Assembly: GCA_011037195.1 (NCBI GenBank)
Contig: JAAEAF010003533.1
Span: forward strand, 36,155 to 100,154
Direction: 5' to 3'
DNA from: Triatoma infestans
Taxonomy: Eukaryota; Arthropoda; Insecta; Hemiptera; Reduviidae
Length of the DNA stretch: 64,000 nucleotides
Shown: positions 21,654-33,320 of the stretch, in pieces
Layout of the letters: each line of letters opens with the position of its first letter
Numbering within the stretch: the stretch's first letter is position 1
The notes under the pieces: generated by a model
The model's database searches: none
Told to the model about the DNA's origin: nothing
Seen by the model: only the letters and a program-made list of their open reading frames with translations
Program-made: the position numbers and the translations under genes

Positions 21654-23172
21654 TTTTATTTATTTATTTATTTGCCATCGGGGACTTGCCCCATACAAAG
21701 GAGTCTGGTAAACTTAAGTGTTACAAAAATAATCTTAATTTAAAACAAAATAATGTATAAGTATAAAGATTTTAAGTAGAATTTTGCAAAATCATCTGAA
21801 AAACCAAAACGAACCTTGACATAGGTAAAAGAACAAGATTTGGTATAAACTTAAAACGAAAAATATTGTAAACAAGACAAATACAATAAATATTTGACAA
21901 ATACAAGACAAATCCTCTTCAATATTTTTACAAAATGGACATAATTTTGATGGATACAAATAGTAAGTGTTACCAGCTTTACCGGAAAATTTGAATACAT
22001 GCCTGCCTGAAAGTCTTACTTGAAAAATAAAACGTTTTAAGTAATAATTAGTTTTAGAATTGAGACAGGCTTCTCGGACAGAAAATAAATAGTCCCTATA
22101 TAAAGGATTATATTCGGAATTAGACAACTTTTCAAGATCAGATTTATAGAGATGTTGCTGGTAAGTAGACAAAACTCGGCTTATAGTGATTTTATATATT
22201 AGTGGATCAGCAATGCTCATTATGTTCTCTTCATTTATTTCTTTTAAAAGTAATATAACTTGACATACCCAGTTATTTAGAGTAGTTATTTAGAGTAGTA
22301 GTTTTTTTAAATCAACAGAAGAAAAAGACAATAGCCTTTCGAAACATAATTTTGGAAAGCGATTTTCATTCATTGAAAGCAATCCCAAAACCCAATTCAA
22401 AGTAAGTTTTAGTATAATCAGTTTAACGTGAGGAATGTCGTAATCAAGCTTTATCATAAAAACTGGTACAGATTTGTTTAGATGGAAGCATCTTTTTAAA
22501 AAACTATAAGTGGATAGATTCGATTATGTCGGAATATCTGAGCCCCAGATATGATGAACTGCAATAACACATAGAAGATAAAATGATTGACTCATTTAAT
22601 TTTTTAGCGCCTCTAAGGAGTTCGAATTTGATTTGCTTAGTATATTCAGGACCGTTCCTTGGACAATATTACCTTTAGAAGTAGCAGCTTTCACGGCACT
22701 CGGATACAAACCTGAACTGGCAAACATAACATCTAGATAATTTAATTCCTTCACTGCTTCAATTTTTCTGCCATTAAAATAAATATTCGGATCTGTTTTT
22801 GGCCTGCCTTTAAAGAATTTAATGACTTTTGACTTATTGCAATTATCCTTTAGTTTTGTTCAAAGTACAATATTCGGATAAAATATTTAATTTAGTTATA
22901 AGGTCGCTAAAAGAATCACCAAAGATGATCAAGTCATCGGCATAAGAGACAAGAAGAATGTTACAAGTATTAGTAATTGGGATTCCATGGCTATTACAGT
23001 TTCTGAAGTATTTTTCTAGATTAGAAATATAGAAATTGAAAAATAAAGGACTGAGCGTTTCCCCCTGGAGAATGCCTTCACTGATACTGATACTCTCAGA
23101 TAACTGATTATTGCCTGATCCTTACATATTACCTGTAAGGATGCTCTTTCGTAAAGATCTATTAATAAACGG
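21654..23172 (-). mobile_element. 5'-truncated LINE with 15-bp target duplication
   Basis: The flanks atttaagaaacgata (21639-21653) and atttaagaaatgata (23173-23187) are the same but for one base. On the minus strand the element ends in gatggcaaataaataaat, a (aaat)n tail, directly next to the duplication. Length is about 1.5 kb. The one mismatch in the duplication and many stops inside suggest an old insertion. A 13-bp tandem repeat (ttatttagagtag) lies near 22273-22300. Confidence 0.7.
21850..23165 (-). pseudogene. LINE reverse transcriptase and tail, broken
   Basis: On the minus strand around 23090-22930 the translation gives EGILQGETLSPLFFN and then VSYADDLIIFGDS, the RT palm motifs with catalytic YADD. 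Frameshifts follow. The 142-residue frame (22220-21792) holds the C-terminal part with YYLKRFIFQVRLSGRH and CPFC in the tail, followed by drifted residues. Clade cannot be set with certainty. The endonuclease is absent by truncation. Confidence 0.7.
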
Positions 23173-23384
23173 ATTTAAGAAATGATAAATTAACCTCCAA
23201 ATTGTTTATAAAATAATGAAAAATTATAATGTAAGAAAACTATCGGAGCTATGTAGTAAATACAGATAAAACAATTATAGGAGCCGTTCACCAAAATTGT
23301 ATAACAGTAGTGTGCCCGTACAAATAGATTATCTATAAATAGCCTTGCCAGTAAAAAAAAAAATACAGTACATAACATACATAC

Positions 23385-23410
23385 ACGTATATATATATAT
23401 ATATTTGTGT
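23385..23410. repeat. TA microsatellite
   Basis: About 18 bp of alternating TA followed by tgtgtgtatgtg. Confidence 0.7.
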
Positions 23411-23944
23411 GTATGTGAAGGTGTATCAGTGATGTCCTTACAAGAAATGTATTGTTCTAATCAAGGACATATGTTGAACACAGGAGAAAGGATTTACGGG
23501 GATTACACTGAACGGTTTCATTCTTTCCTTTCGATCTGTTTGACTCATCCTAGCGGTATGTTAACTATTTCCTCACCGTAGGGGAAAAAAATCACATAAA
23601 GTTTCTATTAATTTCTATTCTTGTATTATCCTTTTTTTGGTCTTTTTTTTTTGGCACAATTAGGTAATTTGTTTTTAATTTTTTTATTTCCAGCAACTAC
23701 TTATCCATTCTGCAATATAAAACAATGTTAGACGAACAAATCTTAACAAATCTTATCGTGATTTGATAATATATATATATTTTATGTTTATCCCATAAAA
23801 ATAGTAGGTAATCTCCAATGAAAATATTATATTAGCGGGATGTACTTACTAATGAACAATTTAAATCTACACTTTAAAATAACTTTGAAATTCTAGTTAA
23901 AAAAACAAATGATCTAACCAAATTTAATTATAATATTTTTAAAG

Positions 23945-24165
23945 GACTTAGCTCCGTGATTGCACAAGTAACGCGAAGTTACGGGTTTTAGACTAGCAGC
24001 GCTGCCCTTAGATAACCCTCGCTCCAGGAGTCTCTACTGTTCACTGTAGTGATAGGCACTGCTGTCTGGTCACGAGAGGACACTGCCCGGAGGCCGGTAG
24101 TACATTGATTGAGAAGGATCCGAGCGCCAATGATCTCAGATGTTGATGCGCCTTAAATTCAAACA
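23945..24165 (+). mobile_element. SINE-C (tRNA-derived), diverged
   Basis: A decayed tRNA-like head (gacttagctccgtgattgca, a gcgaagttacgggtttt B-box-like region), then the shared body (gcactgctgtctggt, gaggacactgcccggaggcc, ggtagtacattg) and a 3' end cgccaatgatctcagatgtt, gatgcgccttaaa. The body is shared with SINE-B; the 3' end is of the gcgcctt type seen at 26326, 52299 and 52562. Confidence 0.65.
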
Positions 24166-24179
24166 AACAAAAAAAATGA

Positions 24180-25820
24180 AATAAAAACAAAATTTTAAAA
24201 AGATACTGTGATAGGAGTTTCAGGGGGTTTAAAATTAATAACTAAATACTATTTCTACTTCTATAATTAATATATATACACTTATGATTCTCAGGACTTG
24301 ACTTATGAGATTAAGAGACAGGGAGATAAACTCAATGAGAGACTGACAGATAGGCAACAGCTGATGTGTAGACTCGATGTTTGTGTTTGGCTGATCGCAT
24401 GGAAGGTGTCTTTGCTCTTGAAGATGGTGATAGAATCCATTGTCCCTCTTTCGTTCAATTAGGGGAAGTAGGACGGTGCTTCATCCCCAACCCTTGGTTG
24501 GCTTCGTTTCCTTTTATAAGAGCTTGGCGTTCCTTGCGGACAACAGGGAACTAATTTGACTTGTGATATGCCATCATAATACAATAGTAACCTAGCCAAC
24601 ACTGATATGAATAAACGCAAAAATTTTGTTTTAAAGTGTCCTTTTTTAACGTGAACAAAATAAAATTATTGAAACGTTAGTATGGCAAAGAAATTTCCTA
24701 GGTTACTGTTTTAAACAAAGACTAAGAAAACCGGATTTCCTTTTCTTTCTTTTTTAATTTTAATGACAAAAATTAATATTATATTATACAAAAATTAATA
24801 AAGAATACATTAGACTGAAGCTTGGGGAATTATTATAGAAAAATATAAACCTCTCAAGAAATAACTTTTCAATAACTATGCAAATTATCGTGCATTAATA
24901 AAGTGTTAACCTAGATAAAAATAGATGAAGTGGTGTTGCAATGAAATATAATATTAAAGTATTTATAATAATATATGATATTTTCGTGAGATTATTGTAA
25001 AAAAAATTATTTAGTAGCAAAACAAGTTACATATTGGATGTTGTGTGGCCTGTGGATGGCGGCTTGTATATATTTATCTACACTATTAACCTCTTGGCTC
25101 CTCATAATTTTTATACACTATTTTTTTTTTTTGACGGTAAAGAATGGTGGAGTAAATTTGATACTACCTCATCACGTATAGAATTGTACGTCCTCGTAAA
25201 CCACGAGAATACATCTTTTCTAGCTTATAATATTTTCTAACGAATAAGTTATTAATTACAAACGAAGGCTATTACCTATCCATTACGCTTTAGACACGAT
25301 ATGTTCGACACGCTAACCTGACCACGCTACTTCTCCATATTTCTGTTTCTAATCTTAGAAAGGAAGAAAAAAAACTTATTTCTACTTTTACTGGCTAAAA
25401 TTCTATAAATGGATTGTAATTGTAGATCTATTTCGTCTTTGAATAAAACTTAAGTAAGAAATAACATTAGTATGCATAAGTAAGTAAGAAATAAACAATT
25501 AGAAAAGACATTACCAAATTTTCATATTACTCAAAACATATTTTGTCAAAACTTCGACAAAAACTCTACTTGGAAATCTGACATGATCATTTGAACTTCT
25601 CTGATGAATAAATGTTTCAGAAAGTAAAGAAAACCAACAAAATTTGAAAGATTACTTTATAAATAATAAAATAATTTAAAGCAAGAAAAATTTGCATTAT
25701 GTGTAGTTAGAAGTTGATTTGACGAAGGTTGATCTAAATAAAAAACGACAGTTTATTTTTGTTTTAATCTAAGTAAATGATTAAGAAGAGAAAAAAAATC
25801 AACAATTAAATTAAAAAAAT
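24180..25820. other. Unassigned stretch
   Basis: A less AT-rich block at 24290-24560 has no recognisable frame or repeat. The remainder is AT-rich with short frames only. Confidence 0.4.
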
Positions 25821-25827
25821 AGGTTAC

Positions 25828-26136
25828 TCACATGTTTAATAATAACAAATTCTCTGCCTCGTTGGTTCCGGTTTTCAATGAAGTAATCAGTGTTCTCTTG
25901 TGGTCTATCATAGAGGCTAGGCTCTTGTGATGACTCAGTATCACAATATTGTTTACCAATTGTAGAAAACTTCTAAAGTGGGCACTAATCTTATCGTACA
26001 CATATTCTACTGGGTTTAAGGAAAACCAACGAGCTGTCAAGGTAACATTTCTACCAGTTCGTATTGTAGCAATATTGGATAAATTCTTGGATAATTGGAT
26101 AAGGCCTGGCATTGTTACATTGGAATATGGCACCAA
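25828..26136 (-). pseudogene. Possible Tc1-like transposase C-terminal relic
   Basis: The 102-residue minus-strand frame contains ARWFSLNPVEYVYDKI near residues 35-50. This resembles the PxxSPDLNPIExVWD motif of Tc1-family transposases, with the final catalytic Asp/Glu region partly conserved (NPVEYVYD). An upstream SNVTMPG could be a remnant of the DNAxPH motif. Terminal inverted repeats were not found. Moderate to low certainty. Confidence 0.4.
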
Positions 26137-26325
26137 AATGGTTGTTTCATGATTAAAACAGAACTTGTGTTAGGATGAAGTAAGTTGCTGTACTTCGACC
26201 TTTATACCTGCTTTGGTTGAAGAAAGAGGTGATTTAATTATGTTTAATATTATTATTATTTAATAATGTTTGTTGCACTTCTTACATGAAACTTGCCTCC
26301 GAGCATAAATTTATTATTTTCTTTT

Positions 26326-26552
26326 TTATTTAAGGCGCTCAACATCTATGATCATTGGCCCCCCGAACCTTCTCAGGACACTGCCGGCCTCCCGTTTTTT
26401 CTCCCGTTACAGACAACACTGGCCATCACCGAACAGTGAGCTGCAGAGGCTCCTAGAAAGAAAAAATCTAAGGGCAGCACAGCTGGACTGGAACCCTGGA
26501 CCTTCGCGTGAGAGTCCAGGGCGCTAACCACTGACTTATCCCTTTCCCTAAA
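26326..26552 (-). mobile_element. SINE-C
   Basis: Minus-strand reading: tRNA-like head with gtggttagcgccctgg and the B-box-like gggttccagtccagc (about 26500-26484), body tttctttctaggagcctctg, gtgatggccagtgttg, then gcgccttaaataaaaaag as 3' end (complement of 26313-26340). No clear target duplication. Confidence 0.75.
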
Positions 26553-26559
26553 ACTTAAA

Positions 26560-27390
26560 ATTGCGCTATTAACTTCGGAAAGTTTACATCGCTAATCAAC
26601 AAAATTTTGCTAAAGAAATCGGATGCAAATGTGAACAGTACTGAAGTAAAAATGATTTCATACGTTGACTTTCACTGTCCTTCTCGACAGTAGTCCATCT
26701 TTTATTGTCATAGCACTCCTTCTCCTAAAATATGGTCGTAATAATGTAGTTATTATACTTTATTAATAATATGATCCATAAATAAGTTATTTAATACTAA
26801 CGTAAACATTGATAAATATTAATATGCTAATTGTAGGAAAATCTTCTTATTCCTTAAATACCTACGCTTAAAATCTGTGGGACCACAAGATACCAAATTT
26901 ATAATCCAATTGAACCAATGTTCAGTTCCATAAATATTTTTCTAGTCTTTAAACTCTCAACTTAGCTGATAAAGGCACTTTTATTTTCTGGGCATTGCAG
27001 CCTTTTCGGACACAATTTCCACCGAGCTCATCTTGTTACTCTCTTGACATCGAAAAACGCACTGCCCACTGCCCAACATTAAGCATTTACTTTGGTTGTT
27101 CCTGTAAATGTTTAGAATTTCGATGAATATCGGTTTACATCTCTTCCTTAATGTATATCAAGATGGGCAATTTTTGCAGATTGTTAATCACTCTGTCAAC
27201 TGTAAAAAAAAAAACGAATGTCGTGGTAAATGGAAGATCCTGCTGACATGCCGACCAAAATGAAAGTCTGCATATGAAATTGTGGACTACAATAATAAAT
27301 CGGAACGATTCTTAACGATGCAATAAGAAAGGATTTATATCAGAGACTTATGATTCAGTTCATTCTTACCGGCACTAAGTCTGTACTTAT
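26560..27390. other. Unassigned AT-rich stretch
   Basis: No repeat family of this window, motif or convincing frame was recognised. Confidence 0.45.
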
Positions 27391-27395
27391 AAATT

Positions 27396-27455
27396 ATAGG
27401 ACCACGCTAGCTGAGTGGTTAGACTGGGTGGATTCAATTCTCGATCTTTGACCTT
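27396..27455 (+). repeat. tRNA-like A-box relic
   Basis: cacgctagctgagtggttag followed by gattcaattctcgatc resembles a tRNA A box and a decayed B box. A similar piece is at 31072-31112 (gtcaagccgagtggttggat, tccccgatcttg). Probably remnants of another tRNA-derived SINE; neither folds as a tRNA by eye. Confidence 0.3.
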
Positions 27456-27499
27456 GGATTTTATTTGATGCAATAATGAAAGAAGTTTATGGTAAATTG

Positions 27500-28900
27500 T
27501 GTTTATTTGAAAAAGTAGGTATTGCTTTAGTTTTTATTTTTAATTTTACTTCCTTTTTTTAATTTCTTGATTGAAAACTATACTATTGTTTCCGTTCTAC
27601 CAGAAGGTTGTTTCCTTTCAGTATTTTCATTAGTTCCTTTTTACTTTTTTCAATTAATTTCTTAATCGGCAGTGTCTTCTCCAGCATATCATCTAGAAGT
27701 ACCTGAATTATTGTTATTGTTATTTTAAACTGAGTTTGTTATTCTCAAGCGTAAAGCAAACAATAAGCAAATTTCTTGAGTATTGATCGGTAATCCATAT
27801 CTATTTCATTTTTAAACATACATATAGCAACATTTCACAATGTAAATTTATAGTCTTACTTAATGAAAGTAGACTGTTTTTATAGATATTTTCGGAAAGA
27901 GACGCATGGTCATTTCATATAATAACGAGAAATAATGAATCAATAATCCATAAGTTTAAATGGTTTAAAATTTAAACGAGTGAAGCAATTTACAATCAAG
28001 TAAAGATAAAAGATACCTCCGATACAAGTACGGGTTGTATTTGATCAATAAATTACATTGAAGCAAACCGGCTAGCAATTAAAGACGATACCTATAGAAA
28101 TGTACGTTCTACTTTCAACTTCGAAATATATACACAGACTCACACACACACATATATACCTACATATATAAAAAAAAAAACACGTTTCCGATATATAATA
28201 TAGATGTCCCCTTACAATTTACCACTTACAGCAAGTTTTGCAATACATTTATAACAAAAATATATCAATTTTTTTTTTTTCCTTTTTTTTAATTTAGCCG
28301 GTTCAACCGGTCGGATGTTCTATATTGAAAGAGAATGTACGAGTGTTTCGAAACTCTTTTTTTAACAATTTCAAAGTAACAGACATTAAATACTAAATCT
28401 TTATGCATTAATGGAATGTTATTTTTAACTCTAATTATTGTAGTCAGTTAATCAATAACTTTTTTTTTTTTTAATGCTTTTAACTTCTTAAATAACGTTC
28501 TGTTCATATATTGTTTCATAAATCATGTAAAGAATACCATTGATTTATCCATTGAACTGAATTTCTAATTGCTTGAAATATGTTCCCCAATTCAAGGCAA
28601 AAAATTATAATGAAAGTCTAAAACAGATTTTAGTAATTTAAAATGTCAAATTGTGGCTAAAAATTGAAAATAATTTTATATATCTTTTAAGAGTTCACTT
28701 CCTTGAAGTCATCGCCTCAATGAAGCAATCAGAAAATTATCATAATACGAGTCTGTAAGATTATTTCGTACACTAAGATTATTTTTTTGACTCAATCAAA
28801 TCCAAGTAATAGAGAGGAACCGAAATGCTGTATTTGTTGTAGGTCTATCACTTAATCCATTCTCTCACAATGCAGCTATAACGTGTATCTTTCTCCCACT
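27500..28900. other. Unassigned AT-rich stretch
   Basis: T- and A-runs (28165, 28268-28290, 28461-28472) and a CA patch near 28137-28150. Nothing else recognised. Confidence 0.45.
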
Positions 28901-28964
28901 CTCACAATGGGGCGTAAAAGTCATCAATGTATCTGGGGCCTCTCACTATTATGCCCTAGCATAT

Positions 28965-29259
28965 ATATATTCCCATATTCCTCTTCTTCATCCATTATTT
29001 ATGTTCTACTTCTATATCCTCTAACCTCCATATCTTAAAACGTGACATCCCTCGATATCTTCGATACCTAGGTACTCTTGTGGCATTATCCTCTGAGGAA
29101 AACGATACTTCCTCGTATGTTCCTCAATACATAGCATTAAGATGTTTTTTGTTGTTTTGTAATGACCCGCTAGGTCCGGTTGCTCGGGCGGCTCTCAACA
29201 ATGCATTCAACCCAATCCTTAACTGTTTAGTTATTAAATTAACCCGTCAATCTTCCTGA
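28965..29259 (+). other. Unassigned open stretch without start codon
   Basis: One plus-strand frame ending at the TGA 29257-29259 stays open for roughly 95 codons and has a coding-like composition (for example RDIPRYLRYLGTLVALSS and VARAALNNAFNPIL), unlike the low-complexity frames around it. I do not recognise the family. It could be a relic of a retroelement ORF or a fragment of a host gene. Confidence 0.25.
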
Positions 29260-29643
29260 GTTTCCTTTTCATCCTTCCCATTAACGGTGATGTCTTCAAT
29301 AGACATCAATCAAGTCTTTCATATATTAATAAAGCTTCTGACCAGAAACGGTCTTGTTTACTATTGTTTCATGTGAACTGGCAAAATTTAGTAGCTATGC
29401 AACTTTCATATGGCAAAAAGCATCACCATGTATTTTATAGATATCAGCCATGCTTTGCATGTATAATTTCATTAAAATACGGTTGATATAAAGGATTGTA
29501 TCCCGTCTTTTCAAGTCAACTTCTTTTAGCGTCATATATGTCATTAAGAAAAAATTGTATTTTCCTCAAATTTAAAGTTTGTATTTTTGTATAAAACACC
29601 CAGACAAAAACAGAAAAATTCGTTTTAGGTACACGATACGAAA

Positions 29644-29765
29644 GTTTCGATAACAAAAATACATCCATCAGCAGCGGTGGAAGTGTTTCATACAGACATC
29701 GTAGGCTTCAAATATATACATATTTCCTGGGAAACCTAGTTTCGAAAATTTTTCCATCATCAGCA
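29644..29765 (-). ncRNA. Two hammerhead-like core motifs (candidate)
   Basis: On the minus strand CTGATGA, a T, GGAAAAATTTTC and GAAAC occur in order at 29763-29739, and a second CTGATGG ... GAAAC at 29671-29644. The order CUGANGA, hairpin, GAAAC is the hammerhead ribozyme core. The flanking helices are not convincing here, and A/T hairpins arise easily by chance. This is the weakest of the motif sites in the window. Confidence 0.2.
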
Positions 29766-29779
29766 GTAAGTGAAAATAA

Positions 29780-31550
29780 AAAAGTAAACGTAATATAAAG
29801 ATAACATGAATGAACATTGTGATCAGGCAGCGGTAGTAACTAAATAATTTCTGAGACATCGTGTCTAATTGTATTGCTATTGTTTATAGAATTTCTAACA
29901 GGATTTAAATTGAAATCTAAAAAGAAAGCTTCCTTTGTTGTATTTATGAAACGAAAAGCGTAAATGGATAAAAATTGAAACTGATATTCCATCATTTTGC
30001 ATTTTATTGCATGCAAATCTACAAAGCATGCATGCAACAGAATTCTATCAAAATCTAACATCATGTGTTTTCCAAAGGGTAATACAGGTATATATTATAT
30101 CTTTATGAGTCTCAACGATCCCCGAGAATTTGATGCAACTTTCCGAAATATGAAGTAACCTCTCATGTATTGGGTATAGTCATCACAGTAATGAAGTTCT
30201 TTCAAACCATGTGTTGGTAGGAAGAAATTATTAAACCATTTAATGTAGCCATTATTATTTGAATGCATTGTTATATTTTATATTATTAAATTATAAAAAA
30301 AAAGAAGTAATCTTAATACATCCTATTTTAATGAAATCAGACGTTTAAAATTAACAGCCAGTTTATTAAATTCTAATATTAATAACATTATTAAAATTGT
30401 AAAACACAAAAATTATTTCAAATTGTTTGAATAATTAAGAATTTTTAGAGGCCCAAGTATTATAATAGCCATAATAAAAATTACTATAAATGAGGGGGTG
30501 GAGGTCTATATTTGAATTAAATCTTAGCAATTGGGTGGTTAATTAATAAATTGCTTAGATTCATTTGATTAAACTAACAATCTGTCCCATTATTTATGTG
30601 CTATGTTATAGTAATGATTACGTCCTAGAAATCAGGTTTGAATTTTAAAACATTACTTGTGCCACTCCTAGAACAAACACTGACCATAACATTAATTTAA
30701 AAACATTAATGTAATTCTAACAATTTTTGTTATGTTTGTCTGAATGGATTTAATTTTTATGAATAACTGATTATGCAAAAGCATTGCATTTGTTGTAGCC
30801 TTATATTTTACTTCCTGATTTATTCCTATTTAATGTTGTATAGCAGGTTAAAAAACACATCTGTATCTAATCTCAATGAATTGTACATAATTGATATGTA
30901 TTTATGTTAAGTAATTTTTTATTTCTTTTCTACTACATAATTTCTTTTATTGATTTATTTTATCGATTTCCATGTAGCTTTAAAAGTGTAATGATTTTAC
31001 TGAGAAAGGAAGAGCTATCTGGTATGAATAATTTCATCTTAGAGAATAAAGTAAAATAAAGACGAATAATTAGTGAACCGTCAAGCCGAGTGGTTGGATT
31101 CCCCGATCTTGATTTCACATTTTAGTATTTGTGTTAATATGAGTAATAAAATATAGTGAAGTATGTTTAGTATTCGCCTGATCGGTAACTTGACATAAAT
31201 CCTGTCTGAAAGAAACTGTCATTATTTTAATTGATTTTTAAATTGAGAAGTAAATCCAGAATGTAGGAGGTTGGACGATCACTTTACTCTACCTTCACTA
31301 GAAATACACAAATTATTCGGTCCATTTACTATACTATTACTCTCGTAACAACCTAAATCACAAGCATTCACCAGGTTTTTCTGAAGAAATGTAAGCTAAG
31401 TTAGTACATATATTTATTTCAATTTTAGCTAGATACTGAAGCATTTCAAAATTCACTTATCTTTGCTGTGAACGGTAAAGAAAGTAGTGAAAAAGATTGC
31501 AGAACACTTAAAATAAATAAATAGAACTTGGGATATTTGAAAAGATAAAG
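29780..31550. other. Unassigned AT-rich stretch
   Basis: No coding frame or repeat recognised except the tRNA-like relic at 31072-31112. Confidence 0.45.
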
Positions 31551-31559
31551 TTGATTTCA

Positions 31560-31735
31560 GGGGCGGTATTAGCTCTTGCAGGATTGGAAAGCAGAGATAG
31601 TGCTTTCCAGGCAGCACTGCCCTCATAGTTCATTTTCGGAAAACAGTGTTAGGCTGTGTATTCTGTAACGAGAGAATTCAGCACGGCGACCGGTAGTACA
31701 CTGAGTAAGGTTCCGGGTAACGCAGAAGATAACGG
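31560..31735 (+). mobile_element. SINE-C relic
   Basis: Decayed but in register with 23945-24165: gcggtattagctcttgcagg, ggcagcactgccctcatag, then aacagtgttaggctgtgtat, gaccggtagtacactgagta and aggttccgggtaacgc. Confidence 0.5.
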
Positions 31736-32256
31736 TTCACTAAAAAAAATCATGTCATGATATTTGTATTGCTAAACTAATGTTATTTTTAGTATTTTTA
31801 GTGTAACTTCAATATCGTCATTTCCCAAGAATCTCCTAAAAATCAATAATCGGGATAAAATTTTAAATAATTGTAGAAAATGTAAAGTTCAAAGAAATCC
31901 ATTAAATCAATTTTTGGAAAATCGCGAAAAGGTTAGCTTAATACAAAAACCACCTCTTCCAAGACACTTGAAGCTCTTCTCCTTCTTTTTTCTAAAGAAT
32001 GTTTCTGGGGGTAGTGATTGGAAGTGTGTTTTTATTTAAGTTATTTCAGTTTTCTACGATTTTATCCGTGAGAAAAAAACAAATATCGATTGGTTTCATT
32101 CAATTTGTGACACTAACTGTGAATACAGAGACTTATTTGTTTTTATTTGGAAATTTTTTTCCAAAAAAGTAATTTTAAGTATATTGGTTTTCAAATCGTC
32201 AGGCCTTCAAATTATAATAAGATATTTATACGGCAATGTCTAGAGGAGTTTTTGCT

Positions 32257-32297
32257 GCTCTACGTTTCGGGTACCATTGGTGCCCTTCTTCAGGAGC
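32257..32297 (-). ncRNA. Hammerhead-ribozyme-like motif (best-formed in window)
   Basis: Reading the minus strand: GCTC (helix I), CTGAAGA (matches CUGANGA), one extra A, a 7-bp helix with one mismatch (GGGCACC against GGTACCC), GAAAC, then GTA and GAGC, which pairs with the GCTC. Helix III is reduced to the self-complementary ACGT, which could pair between two molecules, as reported for dimeric hammerheads of Penelope-like elements. The extra base after CUGANGA departs from the canonical core. Activity is unknown. Confidence 0.4.
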
Positions 32298-32403
32298 TCT
32301 TTAGGGTAGGAGAGGAGAGTAAACTTTGAGAACATTGAGATTAGAATCAATTTATTTTAATCTCAATGTTTTCAACGTTCACTCCTCTCCTACCCTAAAG
32401 AGC

Positions 32404-32950
32404 GTGTCTTCTGGCACATGTTTGTCGGGCTTTCAGACGTGGATGGCCTCACAGCACTCATCCCTATGGTTGAGTGCAGTGGGTTGTCGCCAGTCTAAGA
32501 TGCTCATTGGGGGCCCGGACGGAGCTTTGAGTAGCGGGGTCCGATGTCTTTCACGGACCTCCCTCAGACATCTGGTTGGATTCCTCACTGGGCATTGTGG
32601 TTTAAGGAGACATCTTTATATAATGGGACTCGTGCCTGACCTCTTTTGTAGAGTTTGTGAGACTGAGGAGGAAACACCCATGCATCTGATGACGAATTGT
32701 TTGGGTTGTGAGGAGATTAGGTTTAGGACCTTTGGCCGGAATAGGATATCGGTAGAGGATCTTAAGCTGTGTCCTTTTAAGGTTTTGGTCCGATTTGTTC
32801 GGTCTGTGGTGAAACTTAGATGGTTAAAACCTGGGCCTGGATTTTCATTCTAGTCCCAGTGGTTGTTATTCTTTAGGGGTAGCTATATGGGCCCTGGGAG
32901 GCTTTGGATAGCGTAGGGTTTGCCCTCCCCTTCTGCGAATAATAATAATA
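32404..32950 (+). mobile_element. 5'-truncated R1-like LINE with 13-bp target duplication
   Basis: The foldback sequence taccctaaagagc is present at 32391-32403 and again at 32949-32961, so the LINE between them duplicated its target on insertion (11-13 bp, depending on how the tail's last ta is counted). It ends in a (taa)n tail, cgaataataataata. Length is about 550 bp. Confidence 0.8.
32410..32853 (+). pseudogene. LINE C-terminal zinc-finger tail
   Basis: The frame carries SLRHLVGFLTGHCGLRRHLYIMGL and then CRVCETEEETPMHLMTNC, a CxxC-x(8)-H-x(4)-C zinc finger. The same layout occurs at 61640-61800 (ILTGFLTEHCRLRGHL, ETPIHLLTDC). Such tails end R1/Jockey-group LINE polyproteins after RNase H. 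The upstream residues in the frame (from 32326) belong to the foldback arm, so the apparent 175-residue protein is a chimera of two elements. Confidence 0.7.
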
Positions 32951-33179
32951 CCCTAAAGAGCTTCCCAATGGTCCCCGAAAAGTATAGCAACAAAGAATTC
33001 ATTTTTCTTTAAAACTTCTCTGACCATTGCCGTATAAACATTTTATTTTAATATTAAGAAGTTTTGGGGGAGGGAGGAATGAATGGTTTAGTCCAAAAAT
33101 TCATTTTATTAAGTTTTAGATTCTTCAATTGAAGTGTAAACGACGTTGCTTCCACTTCTTATCACAAAATTCCTTGTGC

Positions 33180-33320
33180 TGACACATAATTACTTTAACC
33201 AGAAAGTTCTCCCTCGAACTCTCCCAGACAATGTTTCCCCTCTTCAAGCCTCTAGATCTTCTATTAACCAGTGATAGTGAGTGACTTGGAGTGCTACCAC
33301 TGGAAGCTGTATCCTGGATT
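33180..33320 (+). repeat. Possible Jockey LINE 3'-end relic
   Basis: tggagtgctaccactggaag at 33289 resembles gggagtgctacctctgggta at 13068 in the 3' UTR of the Jockey-like LINE. The 100 bp upstream have no clear frame. Weak. Confidence 0.25.

Larger units (their letters stand above)
32208..33055. mobile_element. Foldback element with hammerhead-like motif, split by a LINE
   Basis: The left arm runs about 32208-32325 and the right arm starts at 32350 (ctcctctcctaccctaaag) and, after the inserted LINE, continues at 32951-33055. Matching pieces: ctctttagggtaggagagg versus its inverse, accattgg versus ccaatggt, tttatacggcaatg versus cattgccgtataaa. The centre is a short inverted repeat (aacattgagatta / taatctcaatgtt). 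The left arm on its minus strand carries CTGAAGA, helix GGGCACC/GGTACCC with loop AAT, GAAAC, GTA, flanked by GCTC/GAGC (32297-32257). Confidence 0.7.
31860..33140 (+). mobile_element. Decayed HINE-like copy hosting a foldback element
   Basis: The left part holds family segments in decayed form (ttctacgattttatccgtga, actaactgtgaatacagaga, ttatttggaaat up to about 32165). The right part from 33058 resumes with gttttgggggagggagg, the block that follows this segment in intact copies (compare 6430-6460). The foldback at 32208-33055 lies between. Confidence 0.4.

Noticed and set aside
32326..32403. N-terminal part of the 175-residue frame as part of a protein
   Set aside because: This part is foldback-arm DNA outside the target duplication; only the portion after 32403 is LINE-derived.
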